Positions 48,702 through 56,983 of a DNA stretch of 64,000 bases are shown here, piece by piece. Position 1 is the stretch's first letter; every line of letters begins with the position of its first letter. Both the position numbers and the translations under genes were made by a program. The notes under the pieces were generated by a model that made no database searches, had not been told where the DNA came from, and saw only the letters and a program-made list of their open reading frames with translations. The stretch is from Thermoanaerobacterium butyriciformans (GTDB lineage: Bacteria; Bacillota; Thermoanaerobacteria; Thermoanaerobacterales; Thermoanaerobacteraceae). The stretch covers positions 1 to 64,000 of the forward strand of contig NZ_JAGGLT010000008.1 of assembly GCF_017874545.1 (NCBI RefSeq), in the 5' to 3' direction.

Positions 48702-48735
48702 TTAGACCATCTCCTTTAATATTTAATTAATATAT

Positions 48736-48762
48736 TTATTTAAGTATTATTTCTACAAACAT
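48736..48762 (-). other. Possible eight-codon leader ORF before hppA
   Basis: An ATG with GGAGGA 8 nt upstream opens a reading frame for MFVEIILK followed by TAA, about 35 bp before the hppA start. The ribosome site is stronger than expected by chance, but no regulatory function is evident. Confidence 0.3.
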
Positions 48763-48834
48763 AAGAAAATTCCTCCATGTTTTTTTATAAATTATTTAAA
48801 ATTTTTAATGACCAGTCAGCATACAAAAACAAAA

Positions 48835-48866
48835 AAGGTTAATAGCAAATAAGTGCTATCAACCTT
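48835..48866 (-). terminator. Terminator of the ATPase/TrkA operon
   Basis: On the minus strand AAGGTTGATAGC, loop, GCTATTAACCTT with one mismatch, followed by TTTTTGTTTTTG. Confidence 0.85.
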
Positions 48867-48876
48867 AATTTTATTT

Positions 48877-49539
48877 TTATTGCACATCAAACAAATCTTT
48901 CAGTTTTTCCTTGCTCTCATCGCTAACAACGCTTAAAACCTCATCGCCAGGCAAAATATACGTACTGCCATTTGGCAACAAAACTTTATTACTTCTGACT
49001 ATCGACATTATCACACAGTTACCAGGAAGCATCAAATCTTTAATCATCTTATTTGCAGCCTTTGAATCTTTCTCCACCATGCTTCTGACAATGGATATTT
49101 TCCCTTCTGCAAGATTCATTACAGTCGTAAGCCCGCTGATTTCTGTCTCCTCTTCAATTAATTTTGCAATAATTCTGGCACTGCTGACGGCTGCATCAAT
49201 GCCCATATCCCTTGTAAAAAGCCACTCATTTTTTGGATTGTTTATCCTAGATACTACTCTTGATACACCAAATTCATATTTGGCAAGCTGACATATTATA
49301 AGATTATCTTCATCATGGCCAGTTGCCGCAACAACTATCTCAGTACCGATAATCCCTGCCTTTTTTAATGTATCTGAATTACAGCCATCTCCAACTACAA
49401 TATTGCACTTTAATTCTCTTTTAAGTTTTTCAATTCTAGACTCATCTTTTTCAACAACAACGACTTTCTCATTTCTTTCCTCCATCAATTGAGCTAGGTA
49501 TGAACCTAATCGTCCAGCACCAACAATCATTATCGACAT
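48877..49539 (-). CDS. TrkA/KtrA-type RCK protein (second)
   Basis: 220 residues: N-terminal Rossmann RCK_N (IMIVGAGRLGSYLAQLMEE, Glu at the end of strand 2 for NAD(H) binding: VVVVEKD) and a C-terminal RCK_C domain (about 140-220). Such proteins gate K+ channels in response to nucleotides or c-di-AMP. No TrkH/KtrB is near. The ATG follows a two-stem hairpin that separates it from TAGGAGG. Confidence 0.9.
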   Translation of the reverse strand: MSIMIVGAGRLGSYLAQLMEERNEKVVVVEKDESRIEKLKRELKCNIVVGDGCNSDTLKKAGIIGTEIVVAATGHDEDNLIICQLAKYEFGVSRVVSRINNPKNEWLFTRDMGIDAAVSSARIIAKLIEEETEISGLTTVMNLAEGKISIVRSMVEKDSKAANKMIKDLMLPGNCVIMSIVRSNKVLLPNGSTYILPGDEVLSVVSDESKEKLKDLFDVQ

Positions 49540-49609
49540 ATCGTAACCTGCTATTTGGAAACTTTATTGCATTGTTCCCGTCAGGTTCTTTCACCTCCTA
49601 TTAAAATCT
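49540..49609 (-). promoter_or_regulatory. SD-hairpin-start arrangement before second TrkA
   Basis: SD TAGGAGG at 49594-49600. A hairpin at 49545-49587 (outer stem AACCTG/CAGGTT, inner stem GGGAAC/GTTTCC with one G-U pair) stands between it and the ATG at 49539. Linear spacing is 54 nt; with the hairpin folded out it is 11 nt. Confidence 0.7.
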
Positions 49610-50257
49610 CTACGACATAAGCATTTGTTTTATCTTTGTCTTCCCGAAAGCTGTTAAAGCTATAAATATTTTATCGCCTTTTTTAAAAGTCGTACTATGC
49701 GTTGGTATAAGTGCTATGCCGTCTCTTACTATGCTGACTACATTTATTTCAGATGGTATAGCTATATCTCTTACATGACGGCCATCCAAGAATGCTGTCG
49801 CTTCCGTTTCAATTATTTCTACTTCACCACTTCCAAACGACGATACTCTAAAAAGATCAGGATGACATATCAAATCTTTTATCTTATTTGCGCCCCACAA
49901 AGTAGGTGAAACCGTATTTATACCCATTTTTCTGTATATTTCCGCTCGAATAGGATCGTATATCCTGGCTACTATCGTTGGAATTTTAAATTTCTTTTTT
50001 GCAATCAAAGCTGTAACAATATTTGTATTATCGCCATTAGTAGTAGAAGCAACAGCATCAGCATGTTCAATGCCAGCTTTTATTAAAGTAGCTTTGTCAA
50101 ATGCAATCCCCTCTATAAATTCGCCTTTAAAAGACGACTTCAATCTTTTAAAAGCATCTTTGTCTCTATCTATAACAGCAACATGATTACCGTCAGAATC
50201 TAATATCTGAGCTAACTCAGCTCCAAGCCTGCCACATCCTGCAACAATTATATTCAT
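49610..50257 (-). CDS. TrkA/KtrA-type RCK protein (first)
   Basis: 215 residues, RCK_N (IIVAGCGRLGAELAQIL, VAVIDRDKDAF) plus RCK_C. Asp rather than Glu ends the second strand, unlike its neighbour, so the two may prefer different nucleotides or form a heteromer. It starts 9 bp after the ATPase stop codon, and its ribosome site is inside the end of the ATPase gene. Confidence 0.9.
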   Translation of the reverse strand: MNIIVAGCGRLGAELAQILDSDGNHVAVIDRDKDAFKRLKSSFKGEFIEGIAFDKATLIKAGIEHADAVASTTNGDNTNIVTALIAKKKFKIPTIVARIYDPIRAEIYRKMGINTVSPTLWGANKIKDLICHPDLFRVSSFGSGEVEIIETEATAFLDGRHVRDIAIPSEINVVSIVRDGIALIPTHSTTFKKGDKIFIALTAFGKTKIKQMLMS

Positions 50258-50290
50258 AAATCAGGCTCATATAGAGCCATTCACCTCCTT
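50258..50290 (-). promoter_or_regulatory. SD-hairpin-start arrangement before first TrkA
   Basis: SD AAGGAGG at 50284-50290, hairpin GGCTC-TATAT-GAGCC at 50264-50278, ATG at 50257. Linear spacing 26 nt, 11 nt with the hairpin removed. The ATPase stop codon is in the loop and 3' arm of this hairpin. Confidence 0.7.
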
Positions 50291-53041
50291 CTGATTTGAT
50301 GCGATTTTCCTGCGAAGTATATATTTCCTTATCTCCTCTGCCCCAATAAGTATCGGCATAAATGCTACGTAAAACAACCAGTGCTTTAATGAAACTGGGT
50401 ATGTGTCAAATATTTTTTGCAAAAACGGCACATATATAAGCAATGCTGTAAGTACTATTTCAAATACTACACCAATATTTAATAATCTATTTTTAAAGAA
50501 ACTGACGCTAAACATAGAAGCAACTTCAGTGCGGCAGGCAAACACATTAGCCACCTGCATAATAACTATCCCTAAGAAGCTCATTGTAGCAGCTTTTCTT
50601 GCCAGTGGATCTGTCAGTGGAAGCGTCTGGCCCCAGTGCCAACCTCCGCTGTACAAAACCCAAAAATAACCTGATAGAACTGCTATCGAGCTAATTATTC
50701 CTAGTAAAACATACCCTCTTAGGAATAGGGACAAGTTTAATAATTTTTCTTTAGGTGATCTAGGGGGCCTATCCATAACACCCGGTTCAGGCGGCTCAAC
50801 TCCAAGTGCAAGAGCCGGCAGCGTCTCCGTTCCTAAATCTATTGCTAATATTTGCATTACCGTTATTGGGACAGGAATATTAAATAGAGAAAACAGTATA
50901 TAAGGTATAGCCTCTGGTGTCAAATGCGCAAAAATGTATGTTATAAATTTCCTTACGTTGTCGTAAACCGCTCTACCTTCTTCAATAGCATTAACTATGC
51001 TAGCAAAATTGTCATCTGTCAAGACCATAGTTGCAACTTCCCTTGCAACATCAGTACCTGATTTGCCCATCGCAATACCTATGTCAGCCCTTTTCAATGC
51101 AGGTGAGTCATTAACCCCGTCACCAGTAACAGCAACAACTTCACCCATCTCTTTTAATGCAGCAACAACTTTCATTTTGTGCTCTGGAGCAACTCTGGCA
51201 AATATGATTTCTTTATTCTTCAATTCTTTCTTCAAATCTTCATCTGACATTTTATCAAGTTCATTGCCAGTTATTATCCTTGGTCTAGGTCCTTTTACTA
51301 TGCCAATTCTCCTAGCAATAGATTCTGCTGTTAATCCGTAGTCACCCGTTATCATGATAATCTTTATGCCAGCTTTATGAGCCTGCTTAACAGCCAATTC
51401 AACTTCAGGCCTCGGCGGATCCATCATAGCTACTAATCCGACGAAGATTAAGTCAGTTTCTGTATCTTCTACTGTATATTCTTTATTCTCATTATCCATT
51501 ATTTTATATGCCATTGCAAGTACTCTAAGTCCTGATTCAGCAAATTTGTCATTCTGTTTAACTATGTTGTCAATATCCGGCTGTTCTAGTTTTTTAACAC
51601 CATCGTCGCTTAAAATGTAATTGCAAACTGAAAGTGTTTCTTTTGGTGCACCTTTAGTAAATACGTAGATTTCTTTCCCATACTTATGAATAGAAGTCAT
51701 CCTTTTTCGCCTGGAATCAAATGGAAGTTGAGATATCCTTGGATATTCCCTCAACATTTCTTCTAATGTAAATCCTGCTTTCTCCGCCAGTACCACCAAT
51801 GAACCTTCTGTTGGGTCACCAATTATACTCCAAGAAGGATTCTCATCCGTAGGCCTAACTAACCGGCTGTTATTGCACAGCAAACCTATTTTTAAAAGCA
51901 ATGACAGATCATTAGGAAGATTTTTGACATCTATCTTTTTGTCATCCACATAAAAATCGCCTTTCGGCTCGTATCCTACACCGCTTACATTGTAAAATGA
52001 AGCTTTAGTCCAGATTTCTCTGACTGTCATCTCATTTTGCGTTAGCGTACCTGTCTTATCTGTACAAATGACAGTCGCTCCACCCAATGTCTCAACACTG
52101 GAAAGCTTCTTCACTAAAGCATGTCTTTTTGCCATTCGCTGTACACCCATGGCAAGTGCTAATGTAACTGTCGGCAGCAATCCTTCAGGAACATTAGCAG
52201 TAATAATGCCTATTGCAAACATAAATGTATCAACTAAGGACCTTCCCATAAATAAGCCCAAGAGGAAAAAGAATACACCCATCACAAGAGATAAAAGTGC
52301 AATAACCTTTGCAACTCTCGTCAACTGTTTTTGAAGTGGGCTCTGCTCTACACTTATTGTCTGCGTTAAAGAGGCAATTTTACCAAATTGAGTATTCATG
52401 CCTGTTGCATAAACTACTGCCGTTCCAGAACCAGATGCTACATTTGTTCCCATAAACACTATATTTGGTGACTGCAACAGTGAGACATCTTCATCTAAAA
52501 CTACATCAGATGTTCTTCTAACAGGCTCAGATTCTCCAGTCAATGCAGCATTAATAGTCCGCATTTCAAAAGCCTCTATAAGTCTAGCATCAGCCGGCAC
52601 GTGATCGCCTTCTTCAAGGTAAATCAAATCACCAGGTACTAACTCCCGTGCTAAAATTTGCTCCTGACGACCATTTCTTATCACTTTCACATACGATGGC
52701 AACATCTTTTTAAGGCTTTCTGTAGCCTGCTCTGCCTTAAACTCCTGCCAAAAACTGAATAAAGCATTTACAATTATGACAAGTATTATTGCCCAACCAA
52801 GCTGCGGCATGCCACCTATAAAGGAAAGTATGCTGGCTATCCAAAGAAGTATCGCCAATAAATGTGTAAAATTTGCTATGAATCTAGACAGCATTGATGA
52901 TTTCTTGACTTCTTTTATTTCATTGTATCCATATTTCTGAAGCCTCTCATTTACTTCGTCTGTAGAAAGACCCTTTATGGATGTGTTCAGTTCACTAAAT
53001 AGTTCATCTTCTGTCATTCTAAATATATCATCAATCTTCAA
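50267..53041 (-). CDS. P2C-type cation P-type ATPase (Na+/K+-ATPase-like)
   Basis: 924 residues with ten membrane helices. TGES in the actuator domain, PEGLL at 285-289 in helix 4, phosphorylated D328 in CTDKTGTLT, hinge TGDGVNDSPAL. The helix 4 segment ANVPEGLLPTVTLAL and the helix 6 segment AIDLGTETLPAL resemble animal Na+/K+-ATPases more than SERCA pumps, with Glu in place of the second helix 6 Asp. TTG start at 53041, as an in-frame stop lies four codons upstream of it. Ion specificity (Na+ export, K+ import or both) is inferred. Confidence 0.9.
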   Translation of the reverse strand: MKIDDIFRMTEDELFSELNTSIKGLSTDEVNERLQKYGYNEIKEVKKSSMLSRFIANFTHLLAILLWIASILSFIGGMPQLGWAIILVIIVNALFSFWQEFKAEQATESLKKMLPSYVKVIRNGRQEQILARELVPGDLIYLEEGDHVPADARLIEAFEMRTINAALTGESEPVRRTSDVVLDEDVSLLQSPNIVFMGTNVASGSGTAVVYATGMNTQFGKIASLTQTISVEQSPLQKQLTRVAKVIALLSLVMGVFFFLLGLFMGRSLVDTFMFAIGIITANVPEGLLPTVTLALAMGVQRMAKRHALVKKLSSVETLGGATVICTDKTGTLTQNEMTVREIWTKASFYNVSGVGYEPKGDFYVDDKKIDVKNLPNDLSLLLKIGLLCNNSRLVRPTDENPSWSIIGDPTEGSLVVLAEKAGFTLEEMLREYPRISQLPFDSRRKRMTSIHKYGKEIYVFTKGAPKETLSVCNYILSDDGVKKLEQPDIDNIVKQNDKFAESGLRVLAMAYKIMDNENKEYTVEDTETDLIFVGLVAMMDPPRPEVELAVKQAHKAGIKIIMITGDYGLTAESIARRIGIVKGPRPRIITGNELDKMSDEDLKKELKNKEIIFARVAPEHKMKVVAALKEMGEVVAVTGDGVNDSPALKRADIGIAMGKSGTDVAREVATMVLTDDNFASIVNAIEEGRAVYDNVRKFITYIFAHLTPEAIPYILFSLFNIPVPITVMQILAIDLGTETLPALALGVEPPEPGVMDRPPRSPKEKLLNLSLFLRGYVLLGIISSIAVLSGYFWVLYSGGWHWGQTLPLTDPLARKAATMSFLGIVIMQVANVFACRTEVASMFSVSFFKNRLLNIGVVFEIVLTALLIYVPFLQKIFDTYPVSLKHWLFYVAFMPILIGAEEIRKYILRRKIASNQKEVNGSI

Positions 53042-53079
53042 AGCAGCAAACCTGTATTAAACAGGTTTCACACCTCCTT
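53042..53079 (-). promoter_or_regulatory. SD-hairpin-start arrangement before the ATPase
   Basis: SD AAGGAGG at 53073-53079, perfect hairpin AAACCTG-TTTAATA-CAGGTTT at 53048-53068, TTG at 53039-53041. Linear spacing 31 nt, 10 nt with the hairpin removed. Confidence 0.7.
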
Positions 53080-53410
53080 ATAATTTAATATGTTCTCTAT
53101 ATAAAAATTCGCATGGAACGACAAGTTCATAACGGCATAAAAATCACCTCATACATTTTTCTCCAGTATAACATTATTAATTGACATATTAAAGCTTTAA
53201 TTTAGCCATATAAAGCTCAATTAAAGCTATACATTTTCATTCATTCGATATCTATTATATATTTTGTCTATTAATCTCGATTTATTGCATGAATGCTTAA
53301 TCATGCAAAATAAAAAAATCAACTATAGAAAAATACATCTATACTTATTAGCATTAGATTTACTATAGTTGACATTTTATTAATCTTTCATTCTCCTTCA
53401 AAAATAATTA
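53080..53410. other. Intergenic region with nested inverted repeats
   Basis: No credible gene. On the minus strand a three-codon ORF (Met-Pro-Leu, stop) at 53127-53138 has GAGGTGA upstream, and TATACT at about 53163-53168 may be the ATPase -10. TTGCATGA/TCATGCAA (53285-53308) is a perfect 8-bp inverted repeat. TCAACTATAG (53319-53328) and CTATAGTTGA (53363-53372) enclose an inner ATCTA/TAGAT stem. These could be a terminator-like structure or a small RNA. Confidence 0.35.
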
Positions 53411-53475
53411 TGTGCTTTATTAGAACATATAAATGTAAATTTTGAGGTACACTTAAAATGTTCTAATTAAGCACA
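53411..53475 (+). promoter_or_regulatory. Operator pair and promoter of the XRE gene
   Basis: An 18-bp sequence at 53411-53428 (TGTGCTTTATTAGAACAT) recurs inverted at 53458-53475 with one mismatch. TTGAGG (53442-53447) and TAATTA (53464-53469) make a weak promoter; the right arm covers its -10. A third, partial copy is at 53741-53755 beyond the gene. Confidence 0.65.
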
Positions 53476-53487
53476 AAGGTGATTAAT

Positions 53488-53733
53488 ATGAAATTAATAC
53501 TCGACAATGATAACCGAAATATTATTGGACCTCGCTTAAAAGCTATAAGACTAAAAAACAAATTAACCCAACAACAATTATCTGCAAAACTAGAAACAAT
53601 GGCAGTATACATAGATAGAGCAAGTATTTCTAAAATTGAGCAACAAAAACGCATCGTTACCGATTTTGAATTACTTGCTTTATCTGAAATACTTAAAGTG
53701 AGCCCTAATTGGTTGTTAGGACTGGAAAAATAA
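53488..53733 (+). CDS. Small XRE-family DNA-binding protein
   Basis: About 81 residues, a single HTH_3 domain (GPRLKAIRLKNKLTQQQLSAKL...RASISKIEQQKR), ending LLGLEK with no effector domain. ATG at 53488 with AAAGGTG 6 nt upstream. Flanked by copies of the TTATTAGAACAT motif, so it is very likely an autorepressor. Possible prophage-like or stand-alone regulator. Confidence 0.88.
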   Translation: MKLILDNDNRNIIGPRLKAIRLKNKLTQQQLSAKLETMAVYIDRASISKIEQQKRIVTDFELLALSEILKVSPNWLLGLEK

Positions 53734-53740
53734 TTTTTGT

Positions 53741-53755
53741 TCTTTATTAGAACAT
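53741..53755 (+). promoter_or_regulatory. Third operator copy upstream of gcv
   Basis: TCTTTATTAGAACAT, matching 14 of 15 bases in the left operator of the XRE gene (TTTATTAGAACAT is exact), lies 8 bp after the XRE stop and 52 bp before the gcv -35. Confidence 0.55.
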
Positions 53756-53807
53756 TATATCATTTGTTTTATTTTTTGTAAATCAATTTTATTTCCATTA
53801 CGCTATA

Positions 53808-53836
53808 TTGAATTAATAAAGTTACTACACTATAAT
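53808..53836 (+). promoter_or_regulatory. gcv operon promoter
   Basis: TTGAAT (53808-53813) and a perfect TATAAT (53831-53836) are 17 bp apart, about 35 bp before the glycine riboswitch. Confidence 0.85.
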
Positions 53837-53872
53837 TATAGTAGCAGTAGAAATTAAATAAAATCCAGATGA

Positions 53873-54044
53873 AAATAGCGAGAGACACCTATTATGGTGG
53901 CCGAAGGAGCAATATGAAGTGTGTCATGGCTTCATAAAATCTCTCAGGCAAATTAATCGCTATTTGATGGGACTCTGGAAAGCCGTATGGCACCGATGGG
54001 GCAATACCTTTGTGTAGAAACTCTCAGGTCTAGAGACAGAGGAA
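53873..54044 (+). promoter_or_regulatory. Tandem glycine riboswitch
   Basis: Aptamer 1 is closed by AAATAGCG (53873-53880) and CGCTATTT (53958-53965) and contains GCGAGAG, GGCCGAAGGAGCAA and CTCTCAGGCAAA. Aptamer 2 follows directly: GGGACTCTGGAAAG, CACCGATGGGGCAA and CTCTCAGG. These are the conserved glycine-aptamer elements, and placement before gcvT confirms the call. Binding of glycine should turn the operon on. Confidence 0.97.
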
Positions 54045-54077
54045 TATGATGACATTTGTCTTCATATTCCTTTTTTA
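54041..54077 (+). terminator. Riboswitch expression-platform terminator
   Basis: GGAATATGA and TCATATTCC with an inner GACA/TGTC stem, followed by TTTTTTATT. It starts at the very end of aptamer 2, so ligand binding can compete with its formation. Confidence 0.88.
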
Positions 54078-54109
54078 TTGACAAATTCACTTAGGAAGGG
54101 ATGATCCGG

Positions 54110-55210
54110 TTGGATAGCCTTAAAAAAACCCCATTATACGATACACACCTGAAATACGGGGCAAAGATGATAGAATTTGCAGGTTTTTCAATGCCTGTAC
54201 AGTATGAAAGTATACTTAAAGAGCATGAGGCTGTTAGAAAAAATGCAGGCCTTTTTGATGTATCACACATGGGTGAAATAATAATAGAAGGTAAAGACTC
54301 TGAAAAATTCATAAACTACATGGTTACAAATGACATTACAAAAATTAGTGCCTATCAAGCGATGTATTCCCCTATGTGCTATTCTAATGGCACAACAGTA
54401 GATGATTTATTGGTGTACAAATTTTCTAATGAAAAATACATGTTAGTGGTCAATGCTAGTAACATAGATAAGGATTACAACTGGATAATTGAGAATAAAA
54501 GCGGCTACAATATTGATGTAAAAAACATATCAAATGAGATTTCTGAATTGGCATTGCAGGGTCCTAAGTCTCAAGAGATACTTGAAAAAATGACAGAGTA
54601 CAACTTGGACAACATGAAATACTACCACTTTGACAAAATCAATCTAGATGGAGTAGATTGTTTGATCTCAAGGTCAGGTTATACAGGCGAAGATGGTTTT
54701 GAGATATTTTTGAAAAATGATTATGCCCAATCAATGTGGGAAAAAGTCTTGGCTGTTGGAGAGGAATTTGGAATTAAACCTGCTGGTTTAGGTGCAAGAG
54801 ATACATTAAGGTTTGAAGCAGGTCTTCCTCTTTACGGCAACGAGCTTTCAGAAGATATAACCCCATTTGAAGCTGGATTAGGTTTTTTTGTAAAATTAGA
54901 GAAAGATTTTATTGGTAGAGATGCTCTTTTTAAACAAAAGCAAGAGGAACTTAAAAGAAAGATAGTAGGTTTTGAAATGATAGATAACGGCATACCCCGC
55001 CACGGCTATGATGTATACGCACAAGGTGAAAAAATCGGATATGTAACTACAGGGTATCAATCACCTTCCTTAAAGAAAAACATAGGCATGGCATTAATAA
55101 AAAGTCAATTTGCCATCAATGGCAATGAAATAAATATAATAATACGCAATAAGCCTTACAAGGCTTTTGTGACAAGCAAAAATTTTTATAAGAAAAATTA
55201 CAAAAAATAG
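54110..55210 (+). CDS. gcvT: Glycine cleavage T protein (aminomethyltransferase)
   Basis: About 366 residues. FAGFSMPVQYESILKEH at the start, folate-site DVSHMGEI, SRSGYTGEDGFEI and GARDTLRFEAGLPLYGNEL are all typical. It moves the methylene from aminomethyl-lipoyl GcvH to tetrahydrofolate, releasing ammonia. TTG at 54110 chosen: AGGAAGGG (54093-54100) touches the ATG at 54101, leaving no spacing. Confidence 0.95.
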   Translation: MDSLKKTPLYDTHLKYGAKMIEFAGFSMPVQYESILKEHEAVRKNAGLFDVSHMGEIIIEGKDSEKFINYMVTNDITKISAYQAMYSPMCYSNGTTVDDLLVYKFSNEKYMLVVNASNIDKDYNWIIENKSGYNIDVKNISNEISELALQGPKSQEILEKMTEYNLDNMKYYHFDKINLDGVDCLISRSGYTGEDGFEIFLKNDYAQSMWEKVLAVGEEFGIKPAGLGARDTLRFEAGLPLYGNELSEDITPFEAGLGFFVKLEKDFIGRDALFKQKQEELKRKIVGFEMIDNGIPRHGYDVYAQGEKIGYVTTGYQSPSLKKNIGMALIKSQFAINGNEINIIIRNKPYKAFVTSKNFYKKNYKK

Positions 55211-55222
55211 GAGGTTGTTTTT

Positions 55223-55597
55223 ATGAAAATTTTAGAAGGTCTTTACTATTCAAAAAACCACGAATGGGTAAAAGTTGAAGGTGACAAAGCATACGTTGGA
55301 ATAACAGACTTTGCTCAGCACTCGTTAGGCGACATAGTCTATGCAGAACTTCCGGAAATAGATACAGTATTAAATGCTGGAGATACATTAGGCACCGTTG
55401 AATCAGTAAAAGCAGCATCTGATGTTTACTGCCCTATAAGCGGAAAAGTCGTTGAAGTAAATCAATCTGTTGCAGACGATCCATCACTTTTAAACAGCGA
55501 TCCATACGAAAACTGGATGATTTGCATTGAAATGACTGATAAAGGCGAATTAGAACAGCTTATGTCACCTGGTGAATACAGAGAGTTTTGCAACTAG
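55223..55597 (+). CDS. gcvH: Glycine cleavage H protein
   Basis: 124 residues with the lipoylated Lys in [13 protein letters not shown]. It carries the aminomethyl group between P, T and L proteins. Twelve bases after gcvT, with GGAGG upstream. Confidence 0.97.
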   Translation: MKILEGLYYSKNHEWVKVEGDKAYVGITDFAQHSLGDIVYAELPEIDTVLNAGDTLGTVESVKAASDVYCPISGKVVEVNQSVADDPSLLNSDPYENWMICIEMTDKGELEQLMSPGEYREFCN

Positions 55598-55627
55598 TAA
55601 AAATTTTTCCCAAAAGGAGTGGGTATC

Positions 55628-56983
55628 GTGCACAAATACATCCCAGCGTCTAAAGCCGAACAAATAGAAATGCTGGAATCTGTAAATGCAAAATCAATTG
55701 AAGATTTATTTGTAGATATTCCAGAAGACATAAGGCTAAAACGAGAGCTTAATATATCAGGGCCTTTGTCAGAGGCAGAGCTTATAAAAAGCATAAAAGA
55801 ATTAACTAAAGATATTAAAACGACAGATGAGCTTATTTGCTTCTTAGGAGCAGGTGTTTATGACCACTTTATACCATCTGTCGTTAAACATGTAGTATCA
55901 AAGCCAGAGTTTTATACAGCGTACACTCCATATCAACCTGAAATAAGCCAAGGGACTTTGCAGGCAATATTTGAATATCAGACTATGATTTGTAACCTGA
56001 CTGGAATGGACATATCAAATGCATCTATGTACGACGGAGCCACTGCCTGCAGTGAAGCAGCAAAAATGGCTTCCAATGCAATAAACCGAAAAAAAGTCCT
56101 TGTGTCCTCATCACTTAATCCTGAAGTAAAAAAAGTACTTCATACATACATGAGATTCAGCAGTATTGAATTAATTGAAATCGACGATTTAGATGGAACA
56201 GTAAATTTAGAGCTTCTAAAATCATCTCTTGACAGTGATACAGCAGCATTTATTGTTCAAAATCCGAATTTCTTTGGCATAATAGAAGATCTTGAAGATG
56301 TTGAAGAAATGGTCCATAAGAATGGTTCGCTTCTTATAATGTACGTAGAGCCAATATCTTTGTCTATATTAAAAACACCCGGAGAAATAGGTGCAGATAT
56401 AGCAGTAGGTGATGGTCAGCCTCTTGGAAATAGCCTCAATTTCGGCGGTCCACATCTTGGTTTTATGGCAACAACGAAAAAACTTATGCGTAAATTACCT
56501 GGAAGGATCATCGGTGAAACAAATGATGTTGACGGCAAAAGAGGATATGTACTGACGCTTCAAGCAAGGGAACAACACATAAGAAGAGAAAAAGCCACTT
56601 CAAATATATGTACAAATCACTCATTAAATGCACTGACTGCTGCTATATACATGACAGCTCTTGGAAAAAAAGGCATCAAAGAAGTCGCACTGCAGTGCTT
56701 TAAAAAGTCTCATTATGCTTTTCAGCAATTAATAAAAACAAGTAAATTTAAACCATTATTTGATAAGCCATTTTTTATGGAATTTGCAGTAGTGTGCAAT
56801 GGTAAAAGCGTAGATGATATAAACAATGTTCTTTTAGATAATGGCATAATCGGCGGGTACAATCTGGAGAAAGACTACAAAAAGTACAAAAATGCAGCGC
56901 TTCTTTGCGTAACTGAAAAAAGGACAAAGGCAGAAATCGACAAACTTGTAAGTATTATGGGAGGTGTAGTTGATGAGCTATGA
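55628..56983 (+). CDS. gcvPA: Glycine dehydrogenase (P protein) subunit 1
   Basis: About 451 residues, fold type I but without the PLP Lys. Typical opening [15 protein letters not shown], and [19 protein letters not shown]. The GTG at 55628 is preferred because AAAAGGAG overlaps the GTG at 55619. It pairs with GcvPB to decarboxylate glycine; overlaps gcvPB by 11 bp. Confidence 0.95.
   Translation: MHKYIPASKAEQIEMLESVNAKSIEDLFVDIPEDIRLKRELNISGPLSEAELIKSIKELTKDIKTTDELICFLGAGVYDHFIPSVVKHVVSKPEFYTAYTPYQPEISQGTLQAIFEYQTMICNLTGMDISNASMYDGATACSEAAKMASNAINRKKVLVSSSLNPEVKKVLHTYMRFSSIELIEIDDLDGTVNLELLKSSLDSDTAAFIVQNPNFFGIIEDLEDVEEMVHKNGSLLIMYVEPISLSILKTPGEIGADIAVGDGQPLGNSLNFGGPHLGFMATTKKLMRKLPGRIIGETNDVDGKRGYVLTLQAREQHIRREKATSNICTNHSLNALTAAIYMTALGKKGIKEVALQCFKKSHYAFQQLIKTSKFKPLFDKPFFMEFAVVCNGKSVDDINNVLLDNGIIGGYNLEKDYKKYKNAALLCVTEKRTKAEIDKLVSIMGGVVDEL

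Noticed and set aside
53173-53215. Plus-strand promoter TTGACA with ATATAA
   Set aside because: The spacing is about 22 bp, outside the usable range, and no plus-strand gene follows for 270 bp.
53285-53308. TTGCATGA/TCATGCAA repeat as a terminator
   Set aside because: It is followed by A-rich sequence on the plus strand and by mixed sequence on the minus strand, so no intrinsic terminator.
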